Source of the DNA: Lacinutrix jangbogonensis
Lineage (GTDB): Bacteria; Bacteroidota; Bacteroidia; Flavobacteriales; Flavobacteriaceae
Assembly: GCF_000797445.1 (NCBI RefSeq)
Contig: NZ_JSWF01000033.1
Location: 62,001-126,000, forward strand
Length of the DNA stretch: 64,000 nt
Direction of reading: 5' to 3'
This document shows positions 17,480 through 24,893 of this stretch, piece by piece. Made by a program: the position numbers and the translations under genes. Under the pieces are notes generated by a model. It saw only the letters and a list, made by a program, of their open reading frames with translations, was not told the origin of the DNA and did no database searches. Position 1 is the stretch's first letter. Each line of letters starts with the position of its first letter.

Positions 17480-18297
17480 AAAGCACTACCAACGTTGTAA
17501 AGAAAATAAATACAGAATTAATAAATGCTTCAATAGCTACAATTAATACTGTTGTAGATAATGGTGGGAAATGGCAAAAATTAGCTTCTAAGTTAATTAA
17601 GAAGACAGAGAAAGTAAGAGAGCAACAAATCAATATGATTTTTGATACTGCTGAAGCTGTAAAAGGACAGTTTGTTTCAGGAACAGATAAAATGAAAGAT
17701 TTAGTTGGTTACGATGTTACTATAGTTGAAAAAGCTAAAAATATGGCAGTTAATAACCCAGTAAGCAAAAAAGTAATCGATATCGTTGAAGATATTACAG
17801 AAAAAGTTTCTGAAAACCCAATGGTTCAAAAAGCAGAGAAAGTTTCTGAAGATATAAAAAGCATGGGAATGGCTAAGTTTAATGAACTTAAAGGAGATGT
17901 TTTAGAACAAGCTTCAAAAATCATTAACAAAGGCGAAGCTATTATTGAAGATGCTAAAGCAACACCTAAAGCTAAAGTTACTAAAAAGGGAGTTACAGTT
18001 AAAAAAGTAAAAGCAACTAAAGTGGTAGCAAAAGTTGCACCAAAGAAAACGGCAGTTAAAAAAGCAAAAGCAACTAAAGTAGTAGCAAAAGTTGCACCAA
18101 AGAAAATGGTAGCTAAAAAAGCAACTACAACTAAAAAAGCGGTTACTAAAACAGTAACAAAAGCGACTCCTAAAGCAAAAACTACTGTGGCTAAAAAAGT
18201 AACAGCTGTTAAAAAAGAAACTGTAGCAAAAGTAGCCGAGGTTAAAAAAGAAGCGACGACTAAGGCTGTTGAGGTTAAAACAGAAGTGAAAAAATAA
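17476..18297 (+). CDS. Large phasin-like protein with a Lys/Ala-rich C-terminal tail
   Basis: The open frame from the GTG at 17476 gives 273 residues. The biological start is probably the ATG at 17432, one base out of frame. Residues 1-150 are helical and related to the two small paralogues (REQQINMIFDTAEAVKGQF matches their NQxxVFxxLxxVK core), with extra helices including KKVIDIVEDITEKVSENP. Residues 155-273 are a low-complexity Lys/Ala/Val/Thr tail made of KKAxATKVVAKVAPKK-type repeats. The layout recalls Rhodococcus TadA and HBHA-like lipid-droplet proteins and PhaF-type phasins, whose basic tails bind DNA or acidic surfaces. Role inferred: droplet coating, tethering to the nucleoid or segregation. 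Confidence 0.7.
   Translation: MKSTTNVVKKINTELINASIATINTVVDNGGKWQKLASKLIKKTEKVREQQINMIFDTAEAVKGQFVSGTDKMKDLVGYDVTIVEKAKNMAVNNPVSKKVIDIVEDITEKVSENPMVQKAEKVSEDIKSMGMAKFNELKGDVLEQASKIINKGEAIIEDAKATPKAKVTKKGVTVKKVKATKVVAKVAPKKTAVKKAKATKVVAKVAPKKMVAKKATTTKKAVTKTVTKATPKAKTTVAKKVTAVKKETVAKVAEVKKEATTKAVEVKTEVKK
18004..18110 (+). repeat. Tandem coding repeat in the Lys-rich tail
   Basis: Two near-identical units of 57 bases encode AKATKVVAKVAPKK-type segments (about 18010-18050 and 18067-18107). Such DNA can expand or contract by slippage and so change tail length. Confidence 0.6.
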
Positions 18298-18325
18298 TTA
18301 GATTTAACGTAAAATATAATTTAAT

Positions 18326-18613
18326 ATGAGCACAAAATCAATATTAGATGCGCCAAAGAAAATGGTATTTAAAGCATTAAAGAAAACAAGAAAAGTTGCA
18401 GAATCTGCTAACGATTATGCGCTAAATAGAACTGAAGGCGTTGTTAGTGAAACAATTGTTGTTGCAGAGCAATGGCAAACTGTTGCTAACAAAGCAATAA
18501 AAGACAGTTTTAAAATTGCTGCAACAAATCAAGATTTAGTTTTTACAGCTTTAACTGGTGTTAAGAAACATATGAAACTTAGCAAAAAAAGATTTACTAA
18601 GCTTACGGCATAG
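18326..18613 (+). CDS. Small phasin-like protein, 95 residues
   Basis: The third paralogue. It contains ANDYALNRTEGVV, which matches ANDLALNTTEKVL of the 17054 protein, and NQDLVFTALTGVKKHMKLS, which matches NQEVVFNTLETVKDKAVKF. It is helical, basic at both ends and has no signal peptide. It starts 28 bases after the large phasin-like gene without a visible promoter of its own, so it is probably co-transcribed with it, and a strong terminator follows. Role inferred from context: surface protein of lipid inclusions. Confidence 0.65.
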   Translation: MSTKSILDAPKKMVFKALKKTRKVAESANDYALNRTEGVVSETIVVAEQWQTVANKAIKDSFKIAATNQDLVFTALTGVKKHMKLSKKRFTKLTA

Positions 18614-18649
18614 TAATTAAAGCTTTTGTTTATTTTAAGTTGGTTAGTT

Positions 18650-18681
18650 AAACCAAGCTACATTGTAGCTTGGTTTTTTTG
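18650..18681 (+). terminator. Strong Rho-independent terminator after the phasin-like genes
   Basis: Perfect 12-base arms AAACCAAGCTAC and GTAGCTTGGTTT around the loop ATT run into a T tract. It closes the phasin-like transcription unit 37 bases after the stop at 18613. Confidence 0.85.
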
Positions 18682-18702
18682 TTTTATAGTAATAGTTTTA
18701 GC

Positions 18703-18714
18703 CAAAACGTTTTG
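18703..18714. promoter_or_regulatory. Perfect palindrome before the TetR-like gene
   Basis: CAAAACGTTTTG is a perfect 12-base palindrome 27 bases before the start at 18741. It could be an autoregulatory site for the TetR-like protein, but it differs from the TACTATGC palindrome and may be chance in AT-rich DNA. Confidence 0.25.
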
Positions 18715-18740
18715 TATTTTTATAGGCAAATATTTGGTGA

Positions 18741-19391
18741 ATGGTAAAGAAAAATAGAATTACAGCGTCCGAAATTATAACACTATACATGGATTATATG
18801 GTAGAACACCATAGTAAACCAGAATCGGTTGTAGATTTTACCAAAATTCATCAGTTTACAGACGAACAATTCTACGCCCATTTCAGCTCATTTAAAGATT
18901 TAGAAAAGGATATTTATTTATTACTTTTCGAAAATTCTTTATCTATTCTGAAGCAAACACCAGGATATATCACGTTTACTAAAAAAGACAAACTACTTAG
19001 TTTATATTATACCTTTTTCGAAAACCTGTCACTTAACAAAGAATTTGTAAAAATTAATTTAAAAGGTTTTGAAAATCAACTGAAAGCATTAGCCGTGTTT
19101 TCAAGATTTAAACATGAGTTTTTAGCATTTATGGATGCATTAGATTTGGAAACATTTAATCTGAAGGTAGACAGTATTGAAAATATTCAGAAAAAAACCA
19201 TTAAAGAATCTTTCTGGATTCAGCTGGTATTTACCATGAAATTTTGGTTAGATGATACCTCTGAAGCTTTTGAAAAAACAGATATTTTTATTGAAAAATC
19301 ATTGAACACTAGTTTTGAATTGTTAAACACCAAGTCCTTATCTAATATATTAGATTTGGCGAAGTTCTTGTATAAAGAGAAAGTGAAATAG
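18741..19391 (+). CDS. TetR-family-like transcriptional regulator
   Basis: A 216-residue helical protein of TetR size. The N-terminus (about 5-65) has the TetR HTH layout: ITASEIITLYMDYMVEHH, then FTKIHQFTDEQFYAHFSSF and KDLEKDIYLLLFENSL, which corresponds to the recognition helix and the YxHFxSKEEL-type end. The C-terminal ligand domain (70-216) is Phe- and Leu-rich, suitable for a lipophilic effector such as an acyl-CoA, which is an inference. It sits between the phasin-like genes and a kinase-like gene, 15 bases upstream of the latter. It is the best local candidate to bind the palindromes at 15423 and 20756. Confidence 0.7.
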   Translation: MVKKNRITASEIITLYMDYMVEHHSKPESVVDFTKIHQFTDEQFYAHFSSFKDLEKDIYLLLFENSLSILKQTPGYITFTKKDKLLSLYYTFFENLSLNKEFVKINLKGFENQLKALAVFSRFKHEFLAFMDALDLETFNLKVDSIENIQKKTIKESFWIQLVFTMKFWLDDTSEAFEKTDIFIEKSLNTSFELLNTKSLSNILDLAKFLYKEKVK

Positions 19392-19406
19392 TAGGAACAT
19401 GTAGTT

Positions 19407-20717
19407 ATGAAAACACTAAAAAGTATACCGATTTCTAAAATTCAACGTGCCTCTAAACTCGTGCAAACTGGAGCAAAAGTTGGCGTAAATTATTTGAAAT
19501 ATTATGGCGATAAAATGGTTAATCCTGAAGAAGAAGCCAAAGAACGCTTAGATGAATCTAACGCTACAGATATTTACGATAGCTTAAAAGATTTAAAAGG
19601 ATCTGCTTTAAAATTAGCACAAATGTTAAGTATGGAGAAAAACATTTTGCCTCAGGCTTATGTTGAAAAATTTTCTTTGTCACAATTTTCTGTGCCACCG
19701 TTATCTGGACCTTTAGTAATGAAAACCTTTAAAAAGTCTTTTGGTAAATTTCCAAATGAGATTTTTGATATATTCAATCCTGAAGCAATAAATGCAGCAA
19801 GTATTGGGCAAGTGCATAAAGCCGAAAAAGAGGGAAAAACCTTGGCTGTAAAAATTCAATATCCGGGAGTTGCGGATAGTATTTTGTCAGACATAGCAAT
19901 GATAAAGCCAATTGCTATTAAAATGTTCAAGATAAAAGGTGAACATTCCGAAGTGTATTTTAAAGAAGTAGAAGGTAAGCTTTTAGAAGAAACGGACTAT
20001 TTACTAGAGATAGAACAAAGTAAAGAAGTCGTTGCTGCTTGTTCACATATTCCAAATTTACAATTTCCAAGATATTACGAGGCTTTTTCATCGAAGCAAA
20101 TTATAACCATGGATTGGATGGATGGGATTCATCTTTCTGAATTTGCAAAAACAAACACCAATATAGAGCTTGCTAATCAATTAGGACAAGCACTATGGGA
20201 TTTCTATTTGTACCAAATGCATACGCTTAAAAAAGTACATGCAGATCCGCATCCAGGTAATTTTCTAGTATCGGAAGAAGGACAATTAATAGCTATAGAT
20301 TTTGGCTGTATGAAAATAATTCCAGAAGATTTTTATGTTCCTTATTTCGAATTGTTTAGTAAAGATATTCTTGATGATCCCGTTTTATTTCACAATCAAT
20401 TATTAGAATTAGAAATTTTGAGAGTATTGGATACTCAGGAAGAAACACTGTTTTTTACCACTATGTTTCATGAGGTTTTAAGTTTTTTTACACAACCATT
20501 TCGCGAGGAACGATTCGATTTTTCTGATCCTGTTTTCTTTGAAAAAATAGGTGCTATTGGAGAACGTTATTTCAAAAGTACGAGAACTCAAAATATGAAT
20601 GCAAATAGAGGTTCTCGACATTTTATTTATTTAAACAGAATGTTTTTTGGTTTGTTTAATTTAATGTTCGATTTACAAGCAAAAAACATTAGTATTAATA
20701 ACTATAAGACCTTGTAA
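19407..20717 (+). CDS. ABC1/UbiB/ADCK-family atypical kinase
   Basis: A 436-residue protein of the UbiB/COQ8 family of atypical kinases or ATPases. The KxGQ-type segment is LKGSALKLAQMLSME near residue 55-70, followed by the Ala-rich nucleotide loop NAASIGQVHKAEKEGKTLAVKIQYPGV, the catalytic motif VHADPHPGNFLV and the metal motif AIDFGCMK. The KxGQ Gly-Gln pair appears as LKLAQ, so the first small residue is replaced. UbiB proteins act on quinone-lipid biosynthesis or lipid transport. Here co-transcription with a TetR-like regulator inside a lipid locus suggests a role in lipid homeostasis. Confidence 0.88.
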   Translation: MKTLKSIPISKIQRASKLVQTGAKVGVNYLKYYGDKMVNPEEEAKERLDESNATDIYDSLKDLKGSALKLAQMLSMEKNILPQAYVEKFSLSQFSVPPLSGPLVMKTFKKSFGKFPNEIFDIFNPEAINAASIGQVHKAEKEGKTLAVKIQYPGVADSILSDIAMIKPIAIKMFKIKGEHSEVYFKEVEGKLLEETDYLLEIEQSKEVVAACSHIPNLQFPRYYEAFSSKQIITMDWMDGIHLSEFAKTNTNIELANQLGQALWDFYLYQMHTLKKVHADPHPGNFLVSEEGQLIAIDFGCMKIIPEDFYVPYFELFSKDILDDPVLFHNQLLELEILRVLDTQEETLFFTTMFHEVLSFFTQPFREERFDFSDPVFFEKIGAIGERYFKSTRTQNMNANRGSRHFIYLNRMFFGLFNLMFDLQAKNISINNYKTL

Positions 20718-20755
20718 AATGTTCAGCTTAACTAAGCTTAATTTTCTCAAAATTA

Positions 20756-20781
20756 AATATGCTATGCACGCATAGTATATT
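20756..20781. promoter_or_regulatory. Palindromic operator candidate, copy 2 (WS/DGAT side)
   Basis: Arms of 12 bases with one mismatch centre on CTATGC-AC-GCATAG, extended outward by AT pairs. The inner eight positions match copy 1 at 15423-15440 with one change, and the 2-base spacer is identical. A -7-like box TATATTG lies at 20794-20800, so a bound protein would overlap the promoter of the WS/DGAT operon (start 20917). Confidence 0.6.
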
Positions 20782-20916
20782 ATTGAAATAACGTATATTG
20801 CAAAAAAACCATTGTAAATCTGTGGTTTATTTTGATAAAAACATTAAATTTTCAGAATAAATTTAAGGAATTGATACGTTTTTAAAACAACAGCATATAA
20901 ATACAAGTAATTAATA

Positions 20917-22758
20917 ATGGCAAAAAAAATTGATTTAAAGGATATTGTACAAGACGCATTGGATTCTTCAATACAACAAATTTCAGGCTCTGATGCAGCG
21001 TTTTTGTACGCAGAATCTCCTACAAGTCCAATGCATATTGCAACGTTAAATATTGTTGAAGGCTCATTAAAATATCAAGACTTTAAAGAAATTGTCGCAT
21101 CTAAACTGCATTTAATTCCAAAATTTAGACAGCGTTTACTAAATGTACCAATGAATTTGGATTACCCGTATTGGGTAGATGATCCCAATTTTGATTTAGA
21201 CTTGCATTTAAATAGAATTAAATTACCGGATCCATCTAATTGGAAAACGTTAAGAGACTTAACATCAACATTGTTTTCTGCGCCTTTAGATTTACGCAGA
21301 CCATTATGGTCAGTGCACTTTATTGAAGGCATAGACGAAATTGCACAAGTGCCAAAAGGCTCTGTCGCTATTGTAACAAAAATACACCACGTTATGATTG
21401 ATGGGAGTTCGGGCGTTGGTCTTCTGGGTGTTTTATATGATAGTGATGCCGATGGTAAACAAAAAAAGCGCTCTAAACCAAAAGCCTATAATCCAGAACC
21501 CTTGCCAGACGAACTTAGTTTGTTGTTGAAAAGTGGTTATGGTTTTTTTAAAAACCCATTTAAAATTCCTAAAACAGTTGCAGAAACTGCTTATAGTTTT
21601 ATTAAAAATAAAGCGGCAAAGAAACTTAGTATTCAAAAAGAATTTAGTGCTACAAAATTTCCAGTTCCAATTACTATTTTTAATGGTTCCATTTCTGCAA
21701 AAAGAACTTGGGGAACAGCAATTTTATCTTTCGACCGCATTAATGCACTTCGAAAAACAATGGGAGGAACTATTAACGATGTTATTCTAGCTATTTGTGC
21801 AGGAGCCATTCGTCGTTATTTAGTAGAAAAAGAAAAACTACCATTACATCCTTTGGTGGCTAATGTCCCAATTTCTATTAGGAAAGAAAGTAGTGGCGAA
21901 ATGAATAACCAAATTGCTAATATGATGATTCAATTAGCAACACATATAGAAGATCCTTTAGAGCGATTAGAATATATTCAAGAGCAAACCATGTTAGGGA
22001 AATCCAGACATAATACAATGGGAGCAAAAACATTAGCAAATATGGCAGATGTTGTGCCTTTTGGTTTGGCAAATTTAGCAGCTGGTTTGTATAGTAAATA
22101 CAATATTAAAGATTTACACAGACCACCTTTTAATGTTACTATTACCAATGTTCCGGGACCAAGAGGTTTATTGTATTTAAATGGACATAAAGTAGTTTCT
22201 ATTTTTGGTTTAACTCCTGTTGTAGACGGTTTTGGACTCATTATAGCAGCATTTAGTTATAATGGTCAAGTGAGTATTACTACAACTTCAGACTCTAAAA
22301 CAATGCCAGATGCTGACGTGTTTTCAAGGTATATTAGAGCATCTGCAAATGAGTTGGAAGAGCAAATTAAAAACGTAGGTAAAGGTAAATCTTCTACTAA
22401 AGCTTCAAAACAAGTTAAAAGCAAGAGCACACCGTTTTTCACTGCTTTAAGAAAGTATTTAAAAGAAAATCCTAAGCGTGTTAAAACCTACAAAGGTTTA
22501 TACCATATGCAATTAGATTTAGGAGATATAACGGTAGGTTGGGAGCTAGATTTAACAAAAGCGGAAGCCGTTATTAAGAAAAAGAAAAATCTAGATCCTA
22601 AAGTTTTAATTGAGATTGAAGATCAAAACCTTTTTGCTTTGTACAAAGGCAAATTGCTTTTAGAAGAATTAAAAATACAAGGACGAATTAAAATAACAGG
22701 AACTGCAGCGAGTAAAATGAAATTCACGAAATTACTTACGGCCTTTTTAGAACGCTAA
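20917..22758 (+). CDS. Wax ester synthase/diacylglycerol acyltransferase with C-terminal SCP2 domain
   Basis: The enzyme esterifies diacylglycerol or a fatty alcohol with acyl-CoA to give triacylglycerol or wax ester. Residues 20-470 are the WS/DGAT fold: SPMHIATL, the active-site HHVMIDG (His157-His158, Asp162), PLWSVHFIEG, a NDVILAICAGAIRRYL motif, and NVTITNVPGPRGLLYLNG near the end of the domain. Usual length is about 460-480. Here about 110 more residues (500-613, GDITVGWELDLTKAEAVI, LLLEELKIQGRIKITG) look like an SCP2 sterol-carrier lipid-binding domain joined by a Lys/Ser linker. It is the first gene of a tight four-gene operon with lipases and an acyltransferase fusion. Confidence 0.9.
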   Translation: MAKKIDLKDIVQDALDSSIQQISGSDAAFLYAESPTSPMHIATLNIVEGSLKYQDFKEIVASKLHLIPKFRQRLLNVPMNLDYPYWVDDPNFDLDLHLNRIKLPDPSNWKTLRDLTSTLFSAPLDLRRPLWSVHFIEGIDEIAQVPKGSVAIVTKIHHVMIDGSSGVGLLGVLYDSDADGKQKKRSKPKAYNPEPLPDELSLLLKSGYGFFKNPFKIPKTVAETAYSFIKNKAAKKLSIQKEFSATKFPVPITIFNGSISAKRTWGTAILSFDRINALRKTMGGTINDVILAICAGAIRRYLVEKEKLPLHPLVANVPISIRKESSGEMNNQIANMMIQLATHIEDPLERLEYIQEQTMLGKSRHNTMGAKTLANMADVVPFGLANLAAGLYSKYNIKDLHRPPFNVTITNVPGPRGLLYLNGHKVVSIFGLTPVVDGFGLIIAAFSYNGQVSITTTSDSKTMPDADVFSRYIRASANELEEQIKNVGKGKSSTKASKQVKSKSTPFFTALRKYLKENPKRVKTYKGLYHMQLDLGDITVGWELDLTKAEAVIKKKKNLDPKVLIEIEDQNLFALYKGKLLLEELKIQGRIKITGTAASKMKFTKLLTAFLER

Positions 22759-22761
22759 TTA

Positions 22762-23697
22762 ATGTATTACAACACACATATATTAAAATCTGCAGATGGC
22801 GAATCCATTTGTTATTATAAATGGGAAGCGAATCCAAATGTGCCTTTTAGAGGTCTATTGCAAATAGCACATGGATTAGGGGAACACGCTGGAAGATATG
22901 ATAGTATAGCACATCTTTTACAAGAAGAAGGCTATTCAGTCTACGCTAACGATCATCGTGCACATGGTAAAACCGCCGAAATAAAACGCTTATTTGGGTT
23001 TTATGATGGCAAAGAGTATTTCGACGATTGTGTTGCGGATATGTATGCATTGTCGACCATAATGAAAACTGAAAAACCACAGTCTAAATTTATATTATTT
23101 GGACACAGTATGGGATCACTTTTAAGTAGAAAATATGTCACAAAATATGGTAAAGAATTAGATGCTCTAATCTTATCTGGAACCGCAAGCTTTATAAAAG
23201 GACTAGGTAATATAGGGCTTGTTACAGCAACAACAGTTACAGCTTTTCGTGGAAGATCGCGAGGAAACGAATTTTTGAAATCTTTCTTTTTTGGCGAATT
23301 CAATAAAAAATTCAAACCCAATAGAACAAAGTTTGATTGGATTAGTAGCAATGAAAAAGAAGTAGACCTTTATGCTAAAGATCCCTATCGTATCGAAGAT
23401 TTTTCTCTAGGTGTCTTTTTAGATCTTATTAAGAATTCAAAAAAATTGAATAAACCAGAAGCCTTTAAAGCAACACCAGAAAATTTACCTGTGCTCATTT
23501 TTTCAGGCGATAAAGATCCAGTTGGTGAAATGGGAAAAGGTGTGAAGCGTGTAGTAGAACAATACAAAAATCGTGGTATGCAAGATTTAACTTTTAATTT
23601 ATACGAAGGCGGAAGACACGAAATGTTAAACGAAGTCAATGGAAAAGCTGTTAAGCAAGAAGTTATTAGTTGGTTAAATGCACGCATAAAAGATTAA
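22762..23697 (+). CDS. Monoacylglycerol-lipase-like alpha/beta hydrolase
   Basis: A 311-residue alpha/beta hydrolase of the Hydrolase_4 (monoglyceride lipase or lysophospholipase) type. HGLGEHAGRYDSIAHLL near residue 34 is a signature of this branch and forms the oxyanion region. NDHRAHGKT follows, the nucleophile elbow is GHSMGS with Ser116, the acid is likely the Asp of SGDKDPVGE, and the His is in GGRHEMLNE. No signal peptide is present, so it acts in the cytoplasm. It starts three bases after the WS/DGAT gene and could recycle monoacylglycerol to glycerol and fatty acid, feeding GlpK. Confidence 0.88.
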   Translation: MYYNTHILKSADGESICYYKWEANPNVPFRGLLQIAHGLGEHAGRYDSIAHLLQEEGYSVYANDHRAHGKTAEIKRLFGFYDGKEYFDDCVADMYALSTIMKTEKPQSKFILFGHSMGSLLSRKYVTKYGKELDALILSGTASFIKGLGNIGLVTATTVTAFRGRSRGNEFLKSFFFGEFNKKFKPNRTKFDWISSNEKEVDLYAKDPYRIEDFSLGVFLDLIKNSKKLNKPEAFKATPENLPVLIFSGDKDPVGEMGKGVKRVVEQYKNRGMQDLTFNLYEGGRHEMLNEVNGKAVKQEVISWLNARIKD

Positions 23698-23705
23698 AAA
23701 TAAAA

Positions 23706-24890
23706 ATGGAAGAAACCCAAATTTTATATAAAATTTTCACACGTTTAGCAACAGCGCTAAGTGTTTTAAATGGTATTTCTTTAAAGGAAGCTAAAAAGTT
23801 AACGAGTCTACAATTTAAAGAGCATCCTTTTGAGAAAGAAGTCAAAGCGCTTATTAAAAAAATTAATAAAGATGAACATGATAGCATAGAGCAATTACTT
23901 GATGAATGCATTTTAGTCTGTGATGAGTTAGGTTCAAATAGAGATTATATTACATTAGTTAAAATATTTGAAGATATCGGTCATTCTATTTCAGAAGGAC
24001 ATGACCAAAATGAATATAAATACACAAACTCTATCATCGATAGATTTAAAAAAGAGATTGCAACCATAAATAAAAAAATACCACTTCCGCCATTGTTCAA
24101 CATATTAATGGAAAGCAGATCTGTAATTGAATGGTCGTCTATTTATTGTTTGTATCCTTTTATTCCAAAGCGTATTAAAGGAAAAGGAAAACCGGTGTTA
24201 TTAATTCCGCCCTATTTAGGAGACGATTTTTCAACATCATTTGTTAGAAAGTATTTAAAATCATTAGGCTTTACAACCTATAAATGGGAATTAGGCTTTA
24301 ATATGGTAAAGTCCCATTATATCCCAAGATTAGAAGAGAAATTGGCTGATATTTATCAACTACATCAAGAAAAGGTGAGTATTGTTGGTTGGAGTGGTGG
24401 TGGAATATTTGCTAAAATAATGGCAAACAGACATCCAAACCAAGTAGAGCAAATTCTAACTATAGGATCTCCAATTTGGGGTGTTATGGATATGAAAACG
24501 CCTGTATATGGTTTGCTACAGTTTTTTAGAGGCAAATCTTTAAAAGAAAGAAACGAAAGATTTCTTGCAGAATTAGAACCAATACCAAAAGTACCAATAA
24601 CGTGTATTTACACTAAAACGGATGGTTTAATACCTTGGAAACATTGTATGGAGGCTGCAACCTATAGAAAAGATATTAAAAACATTGAAGTCTATGGCAG
24701 TCATACAGGAATGGGTGCCAATGCGAGTGTGTTATTAGTTACAGCCAATATGTTAAGTGCAAATATACAAGGCAAAAAAATAAGGGACGTCGGTTCAAAT
24801 ATTGAACGTTTTTTATATCCTAATTTTTGGAATAAAGCCGTGAAAGCATTAAAAACAAAAAAGCCAATTGTACAAGTCATAAAAGAATAA
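23706..24890 (+). CDS. Alpha/beta hydrolase, lipase or PHA-depolymerase-like
   Basis: A 394-residue protein. The start at 23706 (MEETQILYKIF) is preferred to the ATG at 23670 because the latter overlaps the preceding gene. The first 110 residues are a helical, charged region with no recognised family. The hydrolase fold begins with PVLLIPPYLGDDFSTSFVRKYL, and the nucleophile elbow is GWSGGG with Ser230. TKTDGLIPW carries the probable acid and GSHTGMGAN the His. It resembles PHA synthase/depolymerase-like and triacylglycerol-lipase-like hydrolases in outline. Its place inside the WS/DGAT operon suggests acting on stored neutral lipid or a related acyl ester. Confidence 0.75.
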   Translation: MEETQILYKIFTRLATALSVLNGISLKEAKKLTSLQFKEHPFEKEVKALIKKINKDEHDSIEQLLDECILVCDELGSNRDYITLVKIFEDIGHSISEGHDQNEYKYTNSIIDRFKKEIATINKKIPLPPLFNILMESRSVIEWSSIYCLYPFIPKRIKGKGKPVLLIPPYLGDDFSTSFVRKYLKSLGFTTYKWELGFNMVKSHYIPRLEEKLADIYQLHQEKVSIVGWSGGGIFAKIMANRHPNQVEQILTIGSPIWGVMDMKTPVYGLLQFFRGKSLKERNERFLAELEPIPKVPITCIYTKTDGLIPWKHCMEAATYRKDIKNIEVYGSHTGMGANASVLLVTANMLSANIQGKKIRDVGSNIERFLYPNFWNKAVKALKTKKPIVQVIKE

Positions 24891-24893
24891 GGT

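Noticed and set aside
18000-18297. Histone H1-like protein in the Lys/Ala-rich tail
   Set aside because: The tail belongs to a longer protein whose helical N-terminus matches the phasin-like paralogues.
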